A stretch of DNA of 64,000 bases, from NCBI GenBank assembly GCA_038373885.1, contig JAWZYV010013185.1:1-64000 (forward strand), given 5' to 3'. The notes under the pieces were generated by a model. It was given only the letters and a program-made list of their open reading frames with translations. It was not told where the DNA came from and ran no database searches. This DNA comes from Cheiracanthium punctorium (taxonomy: Eukaryota; Arthropoda; Arachnida; Araneae; Cheiracanthiidae). Within the stretch, counting starts at the first letter, position 1; each line of letters begins with the position of its first letter. Positions 12,695-23,574 of this stretch are shown here, one piece after another. The translations under genes were made by a program, and so were the position numbers.

Positions 12695-13495
12695 CAGTGT
12701 TGCCAGATCTTGCGACTTTTCGCAAATTTTGCTACTTTTCAAAGCATCATGCGACTAAATTTTATAACTTTGCGATTTTGCTACTTTCTTGCTACTTTTT
12801 TTGATTTCGCGAATTTTAAGTATTTTTCTGGAAAAAAAGAATTCTAATTTTTAAATTAATAAAATTTTTATTTACATTGAGCCTTTCTTGCTTCTAACAG
12901 TCCATAGCTCAGTGGGTTTGCGCCCTCATCTCCGTCACCTGCCTGCGAGCAGGAGGTCTTGGGTTCGAATCCCCTTAACCCATGATTCTTTCTTCTGTGT
13001 TTGTACTTCTGTTGTGCTCTTTGTCTGTAAATGTTATTTGGAAATATATAATATTAAGCCGGATATTCAATGGTATAAGACAGTCCTCGAGATTGTAGTC
13101 AGAAACCTCAAGAAAATCACAAACAAAAAACAGTCTTACATTTTTCTCTCTCTTTCTATCTCCTCCTCCCTCCCATTTAATCTGGCCTTGGCTTAGAAAT
13201 GATAGGAAATGGAACTTGGTTTCTAATTCGAAATTATTTACCTACGAAAGAAATGAAAAACAAAATCACTTGTAAATGTGATATGTTTATTTTAGACATG
13301 CGGGTGTGGTATTGGTGTGGGGGGGGGATTTTTACACTGTATAAAACTACGTATCAAAACCAATGGATTTTACATGGCATCACTTAATCCGACGTCACAC
13401 TATGACGTCACTCGTCACCTTTGCGACTTTTTGCTACTTTTTTATCAACCTCTTGCGATTTCTGTTCAAAACTTTCTGGCAACACTGGATTTGTG
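12687..13495. mobile_element. 793-bp non-autonomous hAT element with perfect 8-bp TSD
   Basis: The body 12695-13487 starts CAGTGTTGCCAGA and ends with its exact complement TCTGGCAACACTG. GATTTGTG flanks it on both sides (12687-12694 and 13488-13495). Subterminal GCGACTTTT/GCTACTTTT motifs repeat at both ends and are candidate transposase binding sites. No transposase is encoded; the open frames inside are not conserved-looking. A tRNA-like segment lies at 12898-12983. Confidence 0.92.
12898..12983 (+). other. tRNA-like segment inside a hAT element
   Basis: An A-box-like TAGCTCAGTGGG (12905-12916) and a B-box-like GGGTTCGAATCCCC (12961-12974) are about 45 nt apart. GCCTGCGAGCAGG between them could form a variable-arm-like hairpin. 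T-stem and acceptor pairing are poor, so this looks like a tRNA-derived or SINE-head sequence captured by the element, not a functional tRNA gene. Whether Pol III transcribes it cannot be told from sequence. Confidence 0.45.
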
Positions 13496-13724
13496 TAGGA
13501 AAATGAAACCACGTGATTTGTTTGAGATTTTGGCACATGAGATTTTTACTACTGTCTTTTGAAAATTTTAGAGTTTCTTCTTGTGTTAATTTTAATGATA
13601 ATAATAGTTAGTTTCTTTTCTGTTTATTCACATTCATTATGTTTCCTGTAAATGATATAGTCTGTAATGTATTACAAACACCGTTTGGTCGGTGGAATGA
13701 TGACGATAAAGAGATGTTCTTTCT

Positions 13725-14516
13725 CGTGGTCGACATAGAGCCTGATTAGCGAAAAGGCTCGAGAAGCTTAACCTTCCCGTCATAATTTGAAGGGGGCTCA
13801 AAAATGACTACAAAACGGATAAAAATTCAAAATTTTGTTTTTAAATGATCTTCTAAGTTATTGTAAAGATTTTTAATGAAGAGAAGTGAAAAGCTATTTT
13901 TAAGGTATTTTAGAAGTCTTGATACTCCATGCAGCAACATTTCTAAATTAGTTCAGTATGCGATGTCTATACTTGGGATATTTGTTCCAGTTGAGACAGA
14001 ATTTTCTATTATCAGGAACATTTGGTCGGTAGAAAGGGGTAAACTTTCAATATCTAATGTTAAAAATCGTCTAAAGGTCAAAATTAATTCTGAACTTCCA
14101 TGTTGTGATTTTTATGATGTCACCAAAACGAACAAAGAATTTCCGAAAAAAGCCCCATGTCTCATGAAAAATATATGACTAAATAAATAAAGTTTATTGT
14201 TTCAGTAGTAAGGAAATGTTTTTAGTTTACTTTTTACAGTAATTTTAAAAATACTGTAAAATCTCATTACAATTAAGTAAAGTATTGCGAAGATAATGAA
14301 TAATATATTTTTATCTAAGGTAAATTTCAAATTAATTAAAAAAATATTTTTTTCAAATAAAAATCATTAGAACTAATTAAATCAATTAAATATCCCTTTA
14401 ACAAAGAAAATCATTAAAAACGTTACTTAATCCGAACAAAAAGGGGATAGGAGGCCCGAAATGAGACTGAGCTTCCCCTCACTTCAAAGGTTAATCGGGC
14501 CCTGGGTCGACCAGTG
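13725..14516. mobile_element. hAT element remnant bounded by GTCGAC inverted ends
   Basis: TGGTCGACATAGAGCC (13725 onward) is matched in inverse by GGCCCTGGGTCGACCA (to about 14516), with GATTA at equal depth on both sides. Between them lies the C-terminal end of a hAT transposase. I cannot define the exact outer base or a clean 8-bp TSD, so the boundaries are approximate. The remnant is internally deleted, because most of the transposase is gone. Confidence 0.5.
13876..14178 (+). pseudogene. hAT transposase C-terminal (dimerisation) fragment
   Basis: The 100-residue frame contains MSILGIFVPVETEFSIIRNI followed by WSVERGKLSISNVKNRL. This matches the hAT C-terminal dimerisation region, in which a small/hydrophobic stretch, E-x-x-FS and an R-x-x-L segment are conserved. 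The usual A-x-x-ERxFS is changed to VETEFS. The catalytic core and BED finger are absent upstream, so it is a truncated relic. Its position between the GTCGAC inverted ends suggests it belonged to that element. Confidence 0.6.
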
Positions 14517-14599
14517 GAGGCATTAGGAATTAATGCATCGCTGAAAGATTAAAAATTTCTTTCCGCAGAAAGGCCTGTGCCACCGCCTAATTACCATGC

Positions 14600-14831
14600 T
14601 TAATGGACATGGGCACCGGCACCATAGGGCAAGGGGGGCTATGGCCCCCTCTGGATTTTTGTATGCAGTGTTTTCCCTTGCTTTTTTGCTCTTTTCAACA
14701 TGGTAACTATACGTTAAAGTAGTCTTTGCCCCCCTTGAGTAGTCTTTCCCCCCCCCTTGAGTAGTCTTTGCCCCCCTGGAGTAGCCTTTGCCCCCCCTGT
14801 GAAATATTCTGCCGACGCCCATGTTAATGGC
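14600..14831. mobile_element. 216-bp hAT-like MITE with internal minisatellite
   Basis: The body 14608-14823 starts CATGGGCACCGGCA and ends, as complement, CATGGGCGTCGGCA. Flanks TTAATGGA and TTAATGGC agree at 7 of 8 positions. The interior holds four tandem copies of a roughly 20-bp GAGTAGTCTTTGCCCCCC-type unit (about 14717-14800). No coding capacity. The family call rests on TSD length and TIR form. Confidence 0.65.
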
Positions 14832-15720
14832 TGCATCAGGTGTTTTTCATAATATTTTGGTATCAAGCTCTTCACCTGTTTTTTTTATCACGAGCCGCCA
14901 CTGGGACATGTGAAAAGAAAAAGAAAAAAGGAGAGAAGGTGTAAAATGCTCCACTCACGTAATATATTAGGGATTAGATGACAAATGCAGTCGCCAACAT
15001 GCTTGTGACTTAAATTCAAACAAAAGTCGCCCCCGATTTTCTATGTACATATATTCCTGCCTATGTCGATTCTACGTCTAGCCTTAAATTTGGCGTGCGA
15101 CGGAGCAGTGCTTGTTCATTCATTTCACAGTCTTAATTTGAAACCTGACCCCAGGTACAGAATGAGAAGTGGTATCAGGTATGTGTATATCTATTTCGGA
15201 GGGATGTTTGTAACTTGCTCGTTTGTCTAGTGAGCAAAAGAAGAACTTTTATTCTCAATAATTAAAATCTTTAGGCATTACTGCTGAACTTGTAGGGACA
15301 GAGACTAATTTTAACATTTCTCCAGCAGGGGATAAATAGTATCCCTAGCAGGTAGTGATCGCGATAACGCCTCTAGATGCGTATTTCACACCTTAGAAAT
15401 TTAGAATAATCCTTAAGAATTTCGGAATGCATGATTTTACAGATTGCTTTTCTTAAGGCGTGCTTTTCTAAAGCTGCTTGTCATCATGCAGTACATTCTT
15501 ATATCCACACCAACTATCTGGCCCTTCCGGACACTGTCTATGAATGGGCTTTTGGTTGCTAGAGCAATAGTGAAAACAACGTTTTATTATGGAGGTTCGT
15601 TTATATTATTATAGTTCGTTTTATTATGGGTGATTACGGCGAGATTTCCCCTTGGAAATGACTTTTATTTACAGTCAACTTTCTGAAATCTGCGATAGCT
15701 TACATTTAACACTAACAGTG
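14832..15720. other. mostly unassigned; hAT-like end near 14889
   Basis: CACGAGCCGCCACTG (about 14889-14903) looks like an inward-facing hAT terminus, but I find no partner. The rest carries no recognisable gene or repeat. Confidence 0.35.
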
Positions 15721-16026
15721 TAGGGTAGGGTGGGGGAAAGTGGGTCATTTTCAAATTAAGATAAATTTCTTCTTCAAAATATAATTTCCCATTTCTTTTT
15801 TTCTCCCAATTTTATCTCAGGTACAATATCTTACTTTTCAACATGAAATAAAATTTGTGGGAACAGTAATTCAAGTCAAGCAACCATTTTGTTTATGCTA
15901 TGCAATGCACATGTGATTTGTTCTTGTATACAAACTTCAACTAGCAAAGCAGATAATTGAAGCTATTCATTTTTTTTTGTGATTTTTATATAGAACAAAC
16001 TATTTTTAACAGATTTCCATCAACAG

Positions 16027-16443
16027 GTAAGAATTTTTTATTTTAGTTTTCTTTTTATCCAATATTTTGTGTGGTGGGGTAAAGTGGGTCTATAATTAGG
16101 CTTAGCAATGGTTTCATATCTTAGCTTATATATATTTCATAATGTTTACTTAAATTGCTGTAAATTGCAACAAAAATAACTTTTCTTGCTTAAACTTTAA
16201 AAATTATAAATATACATCAAACTCAATATTATATGAACAAGTGAACAGAGACAATTGAGAACACTAATTGTCTACTGACTCAATAAGTAGTAGGTTAGTT
16301 TTTTAGGCTTGATTGGTACATGAATATTATGATATAGTAATTCCACACAGAATATTAAAACATTCATAATATTATTGAAATATTAAAATTATTTTTATTG
16401 AAATACATGTACTAGGATGTAATATATATATTTTCTTTTTTAG
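16027..16443 (+). other. probable 5'-UTR intron of the pogo transposase gene
   Basis: A strong donor CAG|GTAAGAA at 16024-16033 is paired with a pyrimidine-rich acceptor TTTTCTTTTTTAG at 16431-16443. The acceptor ends six bases before the ATG at 16449. Splicing would bring the promoter-proximal TIR region next to the coding start. The intron contains one of the GGGGTAAAGTGGGTC end motifs (about 16076-16090). This is inference from splice consensus only. Confidence 0.55.
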
Positions 16444-16448
16444 TAATA

Positions 16449-17165
16449 ATGCCAAGAACCTATGTTCGAAAAACAGTGCCTCCATATACAAAAGATACAT
16501 TGATGTTAGCTGTGGCAGAAGTTGAGAAAGGTGCTTCAATTTATTCAACTGCAAAAAAGTTTGGCATTCCACGTGAAACCTTAAGAAGGTGGATAGTTAA
16601 TAAGCCTTCTCATTTAAGACCAGGTCGTTCATCATTTTTAACAAATGAAGAAGAATTATGTATAGTTGAAGCCGTTAAATTTGTTGCAAAGTGTGGGTTT
16701 CTATTTGATCGCAAAGATGTTTTACAGCTTGTAGAAACATACCTTGAAAACAACAAGGAAAAGAAAGACATATTTCCTAATGGCAAGCCAGGTGTTGAGT
16801 GGATAAGAGGTTTCGAAAGTAGGTGGAAAGATCATCTTGGGAAGAGAAAACTGGAGATTTTAACAAAAGCAAGAGCAGCGGATTTATGTTCACAGACAGT
16901 TGAAGCTTTCTTCAATATGTATGAAGCAGTGCTAAATGAGAACAATATGTCAAAATCTCCTGACCGAATATTTAATTTAGATGAAGTAGGATTAGCGACC
17001 GATCCTCGTTCTGCTAAAGTATTCGTACACAGAAAACAGCATTCAGCTTATTTGAAATCGGCTTCAGCTGGTAAAGCTATGTACACTGTTCTATTTTGCG
17101 TATCTGCAACAGGTATTTATATTCCACCATTTACCGTTTACAAAGGGCTTCATCTGTATTTTAGG
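16449..17165 (+). pseudogene. pogo-type transposase, N-terminal part (DNA binding plus first catalytic Asp)
   Basis: The ATG at 16449 follows a splice acceptor and opens a clean frame. Residues about 14-55 form a Psq-type helix-turn-helix (KGASIYSTAKKFGIPRETLR). Residues about 63-140 look like a CENP-B-type second DNA-binding module ending GFESRWKDHL. The DDE_1 nuclease domain then starts, with the first catalytic Asp in IFNLDEVGL (D178). Near 17160 the frame shifts: the ORF runs on to a stop at 17228, but family-like sequence (a Gly-Gly-Pro-Lys-Gly-Ser segment and SGWMEDS) continues in the next frame. The product would bind the element's ends and cut DNA in the nucleus. Confidence 0.85.
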
Positions 17166-17946
17166 TGGCCCAAAAGGGAGTTTTTATGGTTGCAGTCAAT
17201 CTGGATGGATGGAAGACAGCTTGTTTGAATCGTGGATAAAGCATTTTGTTGAATATGTAAAGAATATGGAAAAACCTGTTCTCCTTATATATGATGGACA
17301 TGGCAGCCACTTGACATATAATACGGTAAAACAAGCTGTCGATAATCAAATCATTATACTTTGTTTGCCACCCAATACCAGTCACGCATTTCAACCCTTG
17401 GATGTTGGAGTCTTTGCTCCACTGAAAAACACTTGGAAAGACATTCTGAAGAAATGGTTCCGAGAAAGCAGGTTACAAATTGTATCAAAAACAATTTTTC
17501 CTTTCTTACTTAATAAGTTGTTTGAATCGCTAAACCCACAACATGCTATTAAAGGTTTTAAAGGAAGTGGCCTTTTCCCATTACAAAGAAAGGCTGTGCA
17601 GCACCACATTGTTATTAGTACAGAAAATGCTTGTTCAGATAATAGGCCTAGTAGCAGTAAAAAGTGTTTTGTTCAGCAAATATCACCCAGTAAATCAATG
17701 GGAGAGAAAACACAAGATATAGACCTAGGTGTACAACATGTACTGGAATCACCTTTCAAAGATTTGAAACGAGCAATAATAACCACTCTTTCACCACCAG
17801 TATCATCAAGCACCAAAAATGCAATAGAAAATTCCCGTAAGAAACGAAAACGTGTGCAATGTAAAGTGGGTGAAGTGTTAACTGAAACAGATGTTCTTAA
17901 GCGATTGGCCGAAGAGGAAAAAGATAGATTAGCAAAGAGTCAGTAA
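17160..17946 (+). pseudogene. pogo-type transposase, catalytic C-terminal part
   Basis: This continues the upstream ORF after a one-base-type frame change. It contains the second and third catalytic acidic residues: LLIYDGHGSHLT and NTSHAFQPLDVGVFAPLK, with 35 residues between the two Asp. It is followed by a basic nuclear-localisation-like stretch (RKKRKRVQCK) and a charged helical tail. The family triad is therefore complete across the two frames. The ORF stops with TAA at 17944-17946, yet the same frame stays open afterwards to 18306. A sequencing error at the frameshift cannot be excluded. Confidence 0.85.
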
Positions 17947-18306
17947 ACTGCAAAGAAAAATGACAAAACAAATAAAACGGAAGTATATGATAAAAGCATA
18001 GGTATAAAACCGAATTTAAGCAAAAAACCTGCACTCCAATTTGTGGATCCAAGTCAACTCAAACAAGGATCATGTGTTACTGTGACCTATTCTTCGAAGA
18101 AACAAGATTCTCAGTTTATAGGACAAATTACTGAAAAAATATCAGAAGATTTATTTAATGTAAAATTTGTAGTTAAATCAAAGTTTGGTTCTTATTATGT
18201 ATTTCCAGAAATTGATGATGAAGACATTGTTGAACTACAAAGTATTGTTAATGTGTTAGAAGAACCAACCTTTAATAATCGTGGCCACTACACTTTTGTT
18301 TTGTAG
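17947..18306 (+). pseudogene. C-terminal tail domain of the pogo transposase, behind an in-frame stop
   Basis: The frame of the preceding ORF continues for 119 codons after the TAA. About 32 polar, lysine-rich residues lead into a compact segment running from DPSQLKQGSCVTVTY through VFPEIDDEDIVEL to GHYTFVL. The same arrangement (LK-x-G-x-CV-x-V, then KxxF-x-x-E-x-D, then YTF) recurs at 34849-35190 in the second pogo-like element. This suggests a conserved, probably beta-rich accessory domain. No ATG precedes it in a sensible place, so it was most likely part of the transposase. Confidence 0.6.
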
Positions 18307-18392
18307 TTGTACTATTCAACAGTGTATTATTTATCTTTCATTAGGCTAATAAAATTGATCTGATTGCATATTTATATATAATAATTTAATAT

Positions 18393-18448
18393 GACCCACT
18401 TTCCCCCAGGGTTGCCCAGTTTCCCCCACCCCTGGGGTAAAGTGGGTC
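18393..18448. repeat. subterminal inverted motif pair of the pogo element
   Basis: GACCCACTTTCCCCCAGGG (18393-18411) and CCCTGGGGTAAAGTGGGTC (18430-18448) are near-perfect inverse copies separated by 18 bp. They repeat the core of the outer TIR and of the motif at about 16076-16090. They are likely transposase-binding sites. Confidence 0.75.
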
Positions 18449-18650
18449 TACTATAGTGACTTTATTATCTTCATTATAAAAAATATTAGTGAATCATTAA
18501 GTTAAAAACATAGGGTTACTTGTATGATCAATAAGTGTAATGTCAATTATGTAAAAGAAAAAAATTGTTTTGGTATAATTTTTATAGAGAAGTTCTACTT
18601 AAAACTAAAAAAATGCTGTTTTTAGACCCACTTTCCCCCACCTTACCCTA

Positions 18651-21080
18651 CCTAGATTATGAATCAATTATTATTTATGATTTATGTGTTAAATGCAATT
18701 TAATTATGCATTTGAAAATGTAGCATAATTGTTCGTTGCTTCTACTCCTGTGGATAGGAAAATACTCCTTCTTAAAAGGTTAAGTAGTATTTTTACTCTT
18801 CTGAAAAAATCTTCGATCGACCACTGATGGCAGGGATCCATTAATATCTCCCTAGCCAGTGATATTACATTCTTTCAGCCGGGGACACAATCCCCATCTA
18901 TTCGCACTCTCTATATGCTGGACAATTAGCAGTAGCCGGATATTATATACAGAGAAATAACATAAACAAACATAATAAATGAATAAAGTTTAAAAACTGC
19001 AATAATAAAAAAATGGAAAAAAAAAAAAAAAGTTTTGTGAAAATATTTTGTTTTCAATACTTTTTAGAATGTATTTTTATCATGTATAGAAAAAGGGGAA
19101 AAAATTAAATACTTCTATCTTTAAGATTGAAGTAAATTACTACTGGAAGAAATTATTGTACAAAAACACTGTTTTTCAATTTTTTGTAAGAATTCGGTTA
19201 CTTTTTTTTCCACCATAAATTGTCTCTCTTATGAGGATAGTGTACTGCTGGTTGGTGAGAAAATGCCCCCTCCCCCTGTAATTCTGATAAAGTAAGGAAA
19301 TTTGTTACATTTATTTTCCAACAGTTATGGGCATGTCTTTCTTTCAAGAACTGATCTTTGAATATATTCATCCTAACTCTTGAGGGAACATTCATGACAT
19401 TGTTATTTGTATAACTTTAATTATAGTAAAACTGGTACTAAATTCAAGGAAACAATCCCAAAAGGATTTCTGATTTTTGAATTAAATCATTTGAAACTAA
19501 TGAGAAAATTTAAAGAAAAAAGTTAAAGCTCAATTTAAGAAAACTAGTGAAAATAAAACAAAAAAGAAGAAAACATACTGCTGCCGGATAACCGGCTGAA
19601 AGTTTGGCCGGATATTCGGTATCCGGCCAAACTGATATCTATTGCATCACGAAGTTTAAACCCTTCTTACCTTTGATTTTAACTTATTTTCTATTTCTTT
19701 ATTAATTTAATAGTTTTTAGGGTAACTTTGTAGTAAATAGCAATTGATGTTTTGATACCTAAATTTGGTTGACCTTGGTGGATATTTTTAAAAAATAAAC
19801 AAAATAATACTTACATTTTTTTAGTTACAGTGCATAGAATAGTATGAAATTAAATAAATTTGAATAGAATAACCATAAAATTTCAAAATTTAAACAATTT
19901 TAAGCAAAAAATTGGTAAAAATTTGCATATATGCATAGACAGATAAAAGATAAAACTATCTGCGCACATAATCCAAAACTATCTGCAAACTCATAATAGT
20001 TCGTGATAGCTAAATACATAGTGTGTAAAAGAACACGTGTATATGCATATGCGCACACATCTGTGCAATGCGCTTGGGCTATAGTGACTTAAAAAAGATA
20101 TTTCTTTTAGGTATGCATAAATAAAAACTTGGAATCACCGGAAAACTATCTGCAAGACCTTTGAATGTATCCATGCCCGGCGTGCGCCTACATTATCTGA
20201 CTAGGCATATATGTAACACTTCAACTAAATTAAACCATTCATATTAAACCACTAAATATTCGAATAACCTTTATACAGTACAGGGAATATATTTATCAGT
20301 GTTAGGAACTAAACAATTTCCAATATTGCTTAAAGTATGAAAATATTCCTAACTTTGTATGAATACTATGTGTCTAAAAATGGTTATAACATTGAAAAAA
20401 TTTCAAGAGAGTATTTTAAAAATATTTTGAAAAATGACATTTATTATAAAGGAAAATACGAAAAAACAGTATTTCAGAAAATACAGCCTAAAGATTTGAA
20501 TACAAAAGCAATACTTCTTTTTACTGACCTTAGATTCTTAAAACTCACCATATTTGTAAATTAAACTCTCATTAGCTTCATTTTTAGCTAACATTGATTT
20601 TCTGTTATCTTTTTCCTAGATAGTTTTGAAAGGGGCAAGGATTGACGTCTTGATTTTGCAATTAAATCTTTATCCATTTCCAGGTAGTTCATAAACATTA
20701 GTAAATAAAGATAAACCTATACTCGAAAATGGACAAGTCCTGAATAACCAGAATTAAACAGTATTACTACAATGTAGGCACCTACGAATAATTTTTTTTG
20801 TTCTACGAATGTTTATTTTGGTAAAACAGTCCACAGCACATTATTGAAACTTTTAATGCCATGCAAGCATTTTGAAACAAATTTTTGTCATGAAGTGCAA
20901 AATATGTAGGCTTTTCTGGGAACATAGATTTTTCTAAAAGCACATAGATATTACAGCAGACTGTGTGCTTTCCATATCTCACATTACTCAGATCACAATT
21001 CCATAGTAATTTTGGAGTTTATTAATTTATTGGTTAGTCTACCCCCCCCCCCCTCAGAGTCCCTCCGTACTCTTTTTAAA
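18651..21080. other. unassigned AT-rich DNA
   Basis: I see poly-A near 19019-19032, a hairpin at 19601-19633 and a C-run at 21042-21052. A short plus-strand frame (20337-20564) is lysine-rich, without recognisable features. Confidence 0.4.
19601..19633. repeat. perfect 14-bp inverted repeat with TTCGG loop
   Basis: AGTTTGGCCGGATA (19601-19614) and TATCCGGCCAAACT (19620-19633) are exact complements around TTCGG. A second, weaker GCCGGATAACCGGC lies just upstream (about 19582-19595). It could be the tip of a degenerate repeat or a transcribed hairpin. No terminator-like context. Confidence 0.85.
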
Positions 21081-21084
21081 TATT

Positions 21085-21600
21085 TTTAGTCGTGAGCCAA
21101 TTCCCTTTTGGATGTGCCCAATGCATTCTAGCTTTGTAACAGACTTCCTTCTACTAATGTCTTTTAATTTCACAAAAGCCTTCGAATCCCCATCGCCATA
21201 ATATACTGTGTACTAGAGTTGTCGTTTCACCACAGAACGTTCAAAAATTGTAAATGCTCCAAGAACTTCCATAGCCCTTTATAATTCATACGTATACATG
21301 GTCGGTGTTGGTGTTGAATTGTTTACATATTCTACAATAGTTTGTCACAGCTTGGATATCTAAAACTCTACCATCTATAAAAATAGCTGATACACATCCA
21401 TTTAGCTACATATACCCTCTTTGCTGTTCCATCTACAGATACGCCACAAGTGTTACTCCCACAAGTGTTACCGCCACAAGTGTAAACTTCTTACTTCTTT
21501 GGCAGGTGCTTTCATGTTTTCTTCTGAAGCAAACTGTGACGCTTCCAATAGTTGAACTTCATATTTCATGCTTTATGAAATCAACGTGCAGACATTTGGC
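21085..21600 (-). pseudogene. Mutator-like transposase fossil
   Basis: Minus-strand translation in shifting frames gives CGVSVDGTAKRVYV, then VSAIFIDGRVLDIQAVTNYC followed by RICKQF. Further downstream come YGDGDSKAFVKLKDISRRKS and LECIGHIQKGIGSRLK. These match the domain often annotated as Mutator-like transposase in arthropod proteins, where a C-G-V-S-x-DG-T, a V-x-D-x-G-x-V-L-D with nearby Cys-x-x-Cys, a GDGDS and an ECxGHxQKR segment occur in this order. At least two frameshifts and stops break it. No termini are identified, and it lies outside the 22.1-26.2 kb element. Confidence 0.65.
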
Positions 21601-22050
21601 AAATTGAATGTAACAGACTTTTCACCAACTGAGCAGAGGCCTTCACCAGAGTCTTCTGTCAATTTGAATTCAGTGCAAAACATTGTAGATAGCAGAGAAA
21701 CAAGGACATCTTGCTTAGAGTTTCTATGACTATAATTCTATTACCTTTGAACCAATGCATGGTTTTTCTTATCAAAAATTTTAGTAACCTTCAATTTTGA
21801 AGAACTTGCCGTAACAGTGTGTGATGCATAGCCTCATTCACAGTTTAAATCTGTATCTTTAGTAAAACGAGTGCCGAAAAATCTACACTTTTCAGCCTTC
21901 GTAGACCTTGCTTTTAGCATTTATTTATTTATTTATAACTAAATTAACCTCCAAATTAATGTATAATAGGATAATCTAGTTTAAAAGTTCCGCAAAATAG
22001 ATAGGAACAACGCCACGGACTACAAGGGAGTGTCTACGCTGCCGGCTTAT

Positions 22051-22087
22051 GGACGGACGCGGAGACCTTTCGTCTCTGCGTCCGTCC
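22051..22087. repeat. GC-rich 16-bp hairpin
   Basis: GGACGGACGCGGAGAC (22051-22066) and GTCTCTGCGTCCGTCC (22072-22087) pair at 15 of 16 positions around CTTTC. The remaining position would be a G-U wobble in RNA. It lies in the short GC-rich segment just left of the Mutator-like element. Confidence 0.85.
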
Positions 22088-23093
22088 TATGGCGCATGTG
22101 CAGTCATTTTCAACTGTCCCCTGATTGCATTTTCGCCGATCCCAACCGCCCGGAAGAATACCGCGTCTGCGCATGCTCAGCGAGATCGAGAGACCGGAAA
22201 CCGCACAGAGCTTTAAGGACGGTGCTGGCGCCATCTGTTCGGTGAAAATGTAGTTAGTTTATTATAGTGATAATGAATAAATCAATAAATTAGATTATCT
22301 ATTATCTTCAATGAATATTTTTCAACGCTCATTTTAATGTAACATAATTTTAGTTAAGGAAAATTAGTTTATTTTATAATAATCAAATAAAAGTGACTGA
22401 AGATGACACATATTGAAATGTAAATTTTATTACCAGATCTTCAATTTTGCTTTGAAAAATAAAAGCATAAAAATGTTAAATTATAAATTTAATTTACATA
22501 TGAAACGTAAATTAAGGCTTTTTAATGTAAATTTCTGAATTTTTTATTAAAGGTATTTTTTATTAAAAAAAAAAAAACAATATTTCACATTAGTATTATT
22601 AAACAGATTTAAAGTTTTTGCTTCTTAGTTTTAAGAAATTATTTAAATCAAATAAATTTTAATAACTTTATGAAATGCTCAATTTCTAATAATTTAGTCT
22701 TGATTTTTATTTGTGCATTTTGCATTTTAAGTTAATATTGCATAATCCACAGTTTTTCTATTTCAAATTTGGTGTAAACTTACACAGATATTTTTTAAAA
22801 AATTCATTGTTGCAATTATATTATTTGCATATAGATGAAGCAGGTATGAAGCAAGAAATGTTTTGTTATTTGTAGTGGGTGGTAACAATAATAGGTAAAT
22901 TTTAAAGTAACAATAAATAAAAATAGGTAAATTTTATATCTAAGATTCCAACTCAATACTCAAATTACTTTTATCATTGGTATTACAAATAAAATTTTAT
23001 GAAATTAAACATATATTTCAGTCTGTGGTTAGTTAATTTTTTTCCTTTATCAAAAGTTTTACCGTAACACTGAAGACTACATCTGAGCTTCGC

Positions 23094-23546
23094 ATGACAA
23101 AATTTCAAGAAGATGAAGGATTTTTACCAAAGATGGGTCATTCCTTTACCCCCCCCCCATTCATTTGTAATTTTGAACCCATATTTAACCTTTTCATTGC
23201 CATCATTGAAAAAATGCTACAGACTCACCTTCTATCTTTGACGCATGTTTGGAAGCTACATCAGTTAAGAAGTATTCTTCATTGTGCCTTTTCAATGATG
23301 AGAGTGAACAGGTTAAACTCTTTAGCAACTCAAGAAATTTTTAGGTTTACTTGTAGTCAAGAGAAGGATGTACCCGCAACTGCACTAAAGTCATTTCAAG
23401 TTAATGTTTGGGAACATGTTCTTTTTGGAAAAATTACGAAAGGAGTGTCTGTTGAATTGGGATTGAATAAGATGACACTGGACAGTTTTTACGCAAGAAG
23501 AAAAAAAAAACACAGCATATTGGTATACACACTCAGGGATTATTAA
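23094..23546 (+). CDS. unrecognised 150-residue ORF inside the Mutator-like element
   Basis: A genuine ATG at 23094 opens 150 codons to a TAA. The product is mixed in character, with a Pro run from a C-homopolymer (TPPPF), a short hydrophobic segment (FNLFIAIIEKMLQ) and a basic C-terminus (YARRKKKHS). I recognise no domain. It may be chance or the decayed remnant of a gene carried by the element. There is no evidence of splicing or expression. Confidence 0.2.
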   Translation: MTKFQEDEGFLPKMGHSFTPPPFICNFEPIFNLFIAIIEKMLQTHLLSLTHVWKLHQLRSILHCAFSMMRVNRLNSLATQEIFRFTCSQEKDVPATALKSFQVNVWEHVLFGKITKGVSVELGLNKMTLDSFYARRKKKHSILVYTLRDY

Positions 23547-23574
23547 CAAAACTGGTGTTATGATATAATTACAA

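Larger units (their letters stand above)
15721..18650 (+). mobile_element. pogo/Tigger-type DNA transposon, nearly full length
   Basis: TA dinucleotides at 15721-15722 and 18649-18650 flank a 2,926-bp body. Its TIRs begin GGGTAGGGTGGGGGAAAGTG on the left and GGGTAAGGTGGGGGAAAGTG on the complement of the right end, with one mismatch. TA duplication is expected for the Tc1/mariner/pogo superfamily. The body carries one transposase gene on the plus strand with a probable 5'-UTR intron. GGGGTAAAGTGGGTC motifs are repeated internally near both ends. One frameshift and one in-frame stop make it probably inactive as it stands, yet it is recent enough for the domains to be clean. Confidence 0.9.

Noticed and set aside
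12898..12983. Functional tRNA gene
   Set aside because: Boxes are present but T-stem and acceptor pairing fail, and it lies within a transposon.
14523..14822. 99-codon minus-strand ORF with Gly-rich repeats
   Set aside because: Produced by the GTAGTCTTTGCCCCCC minisatellite inside a MITE.
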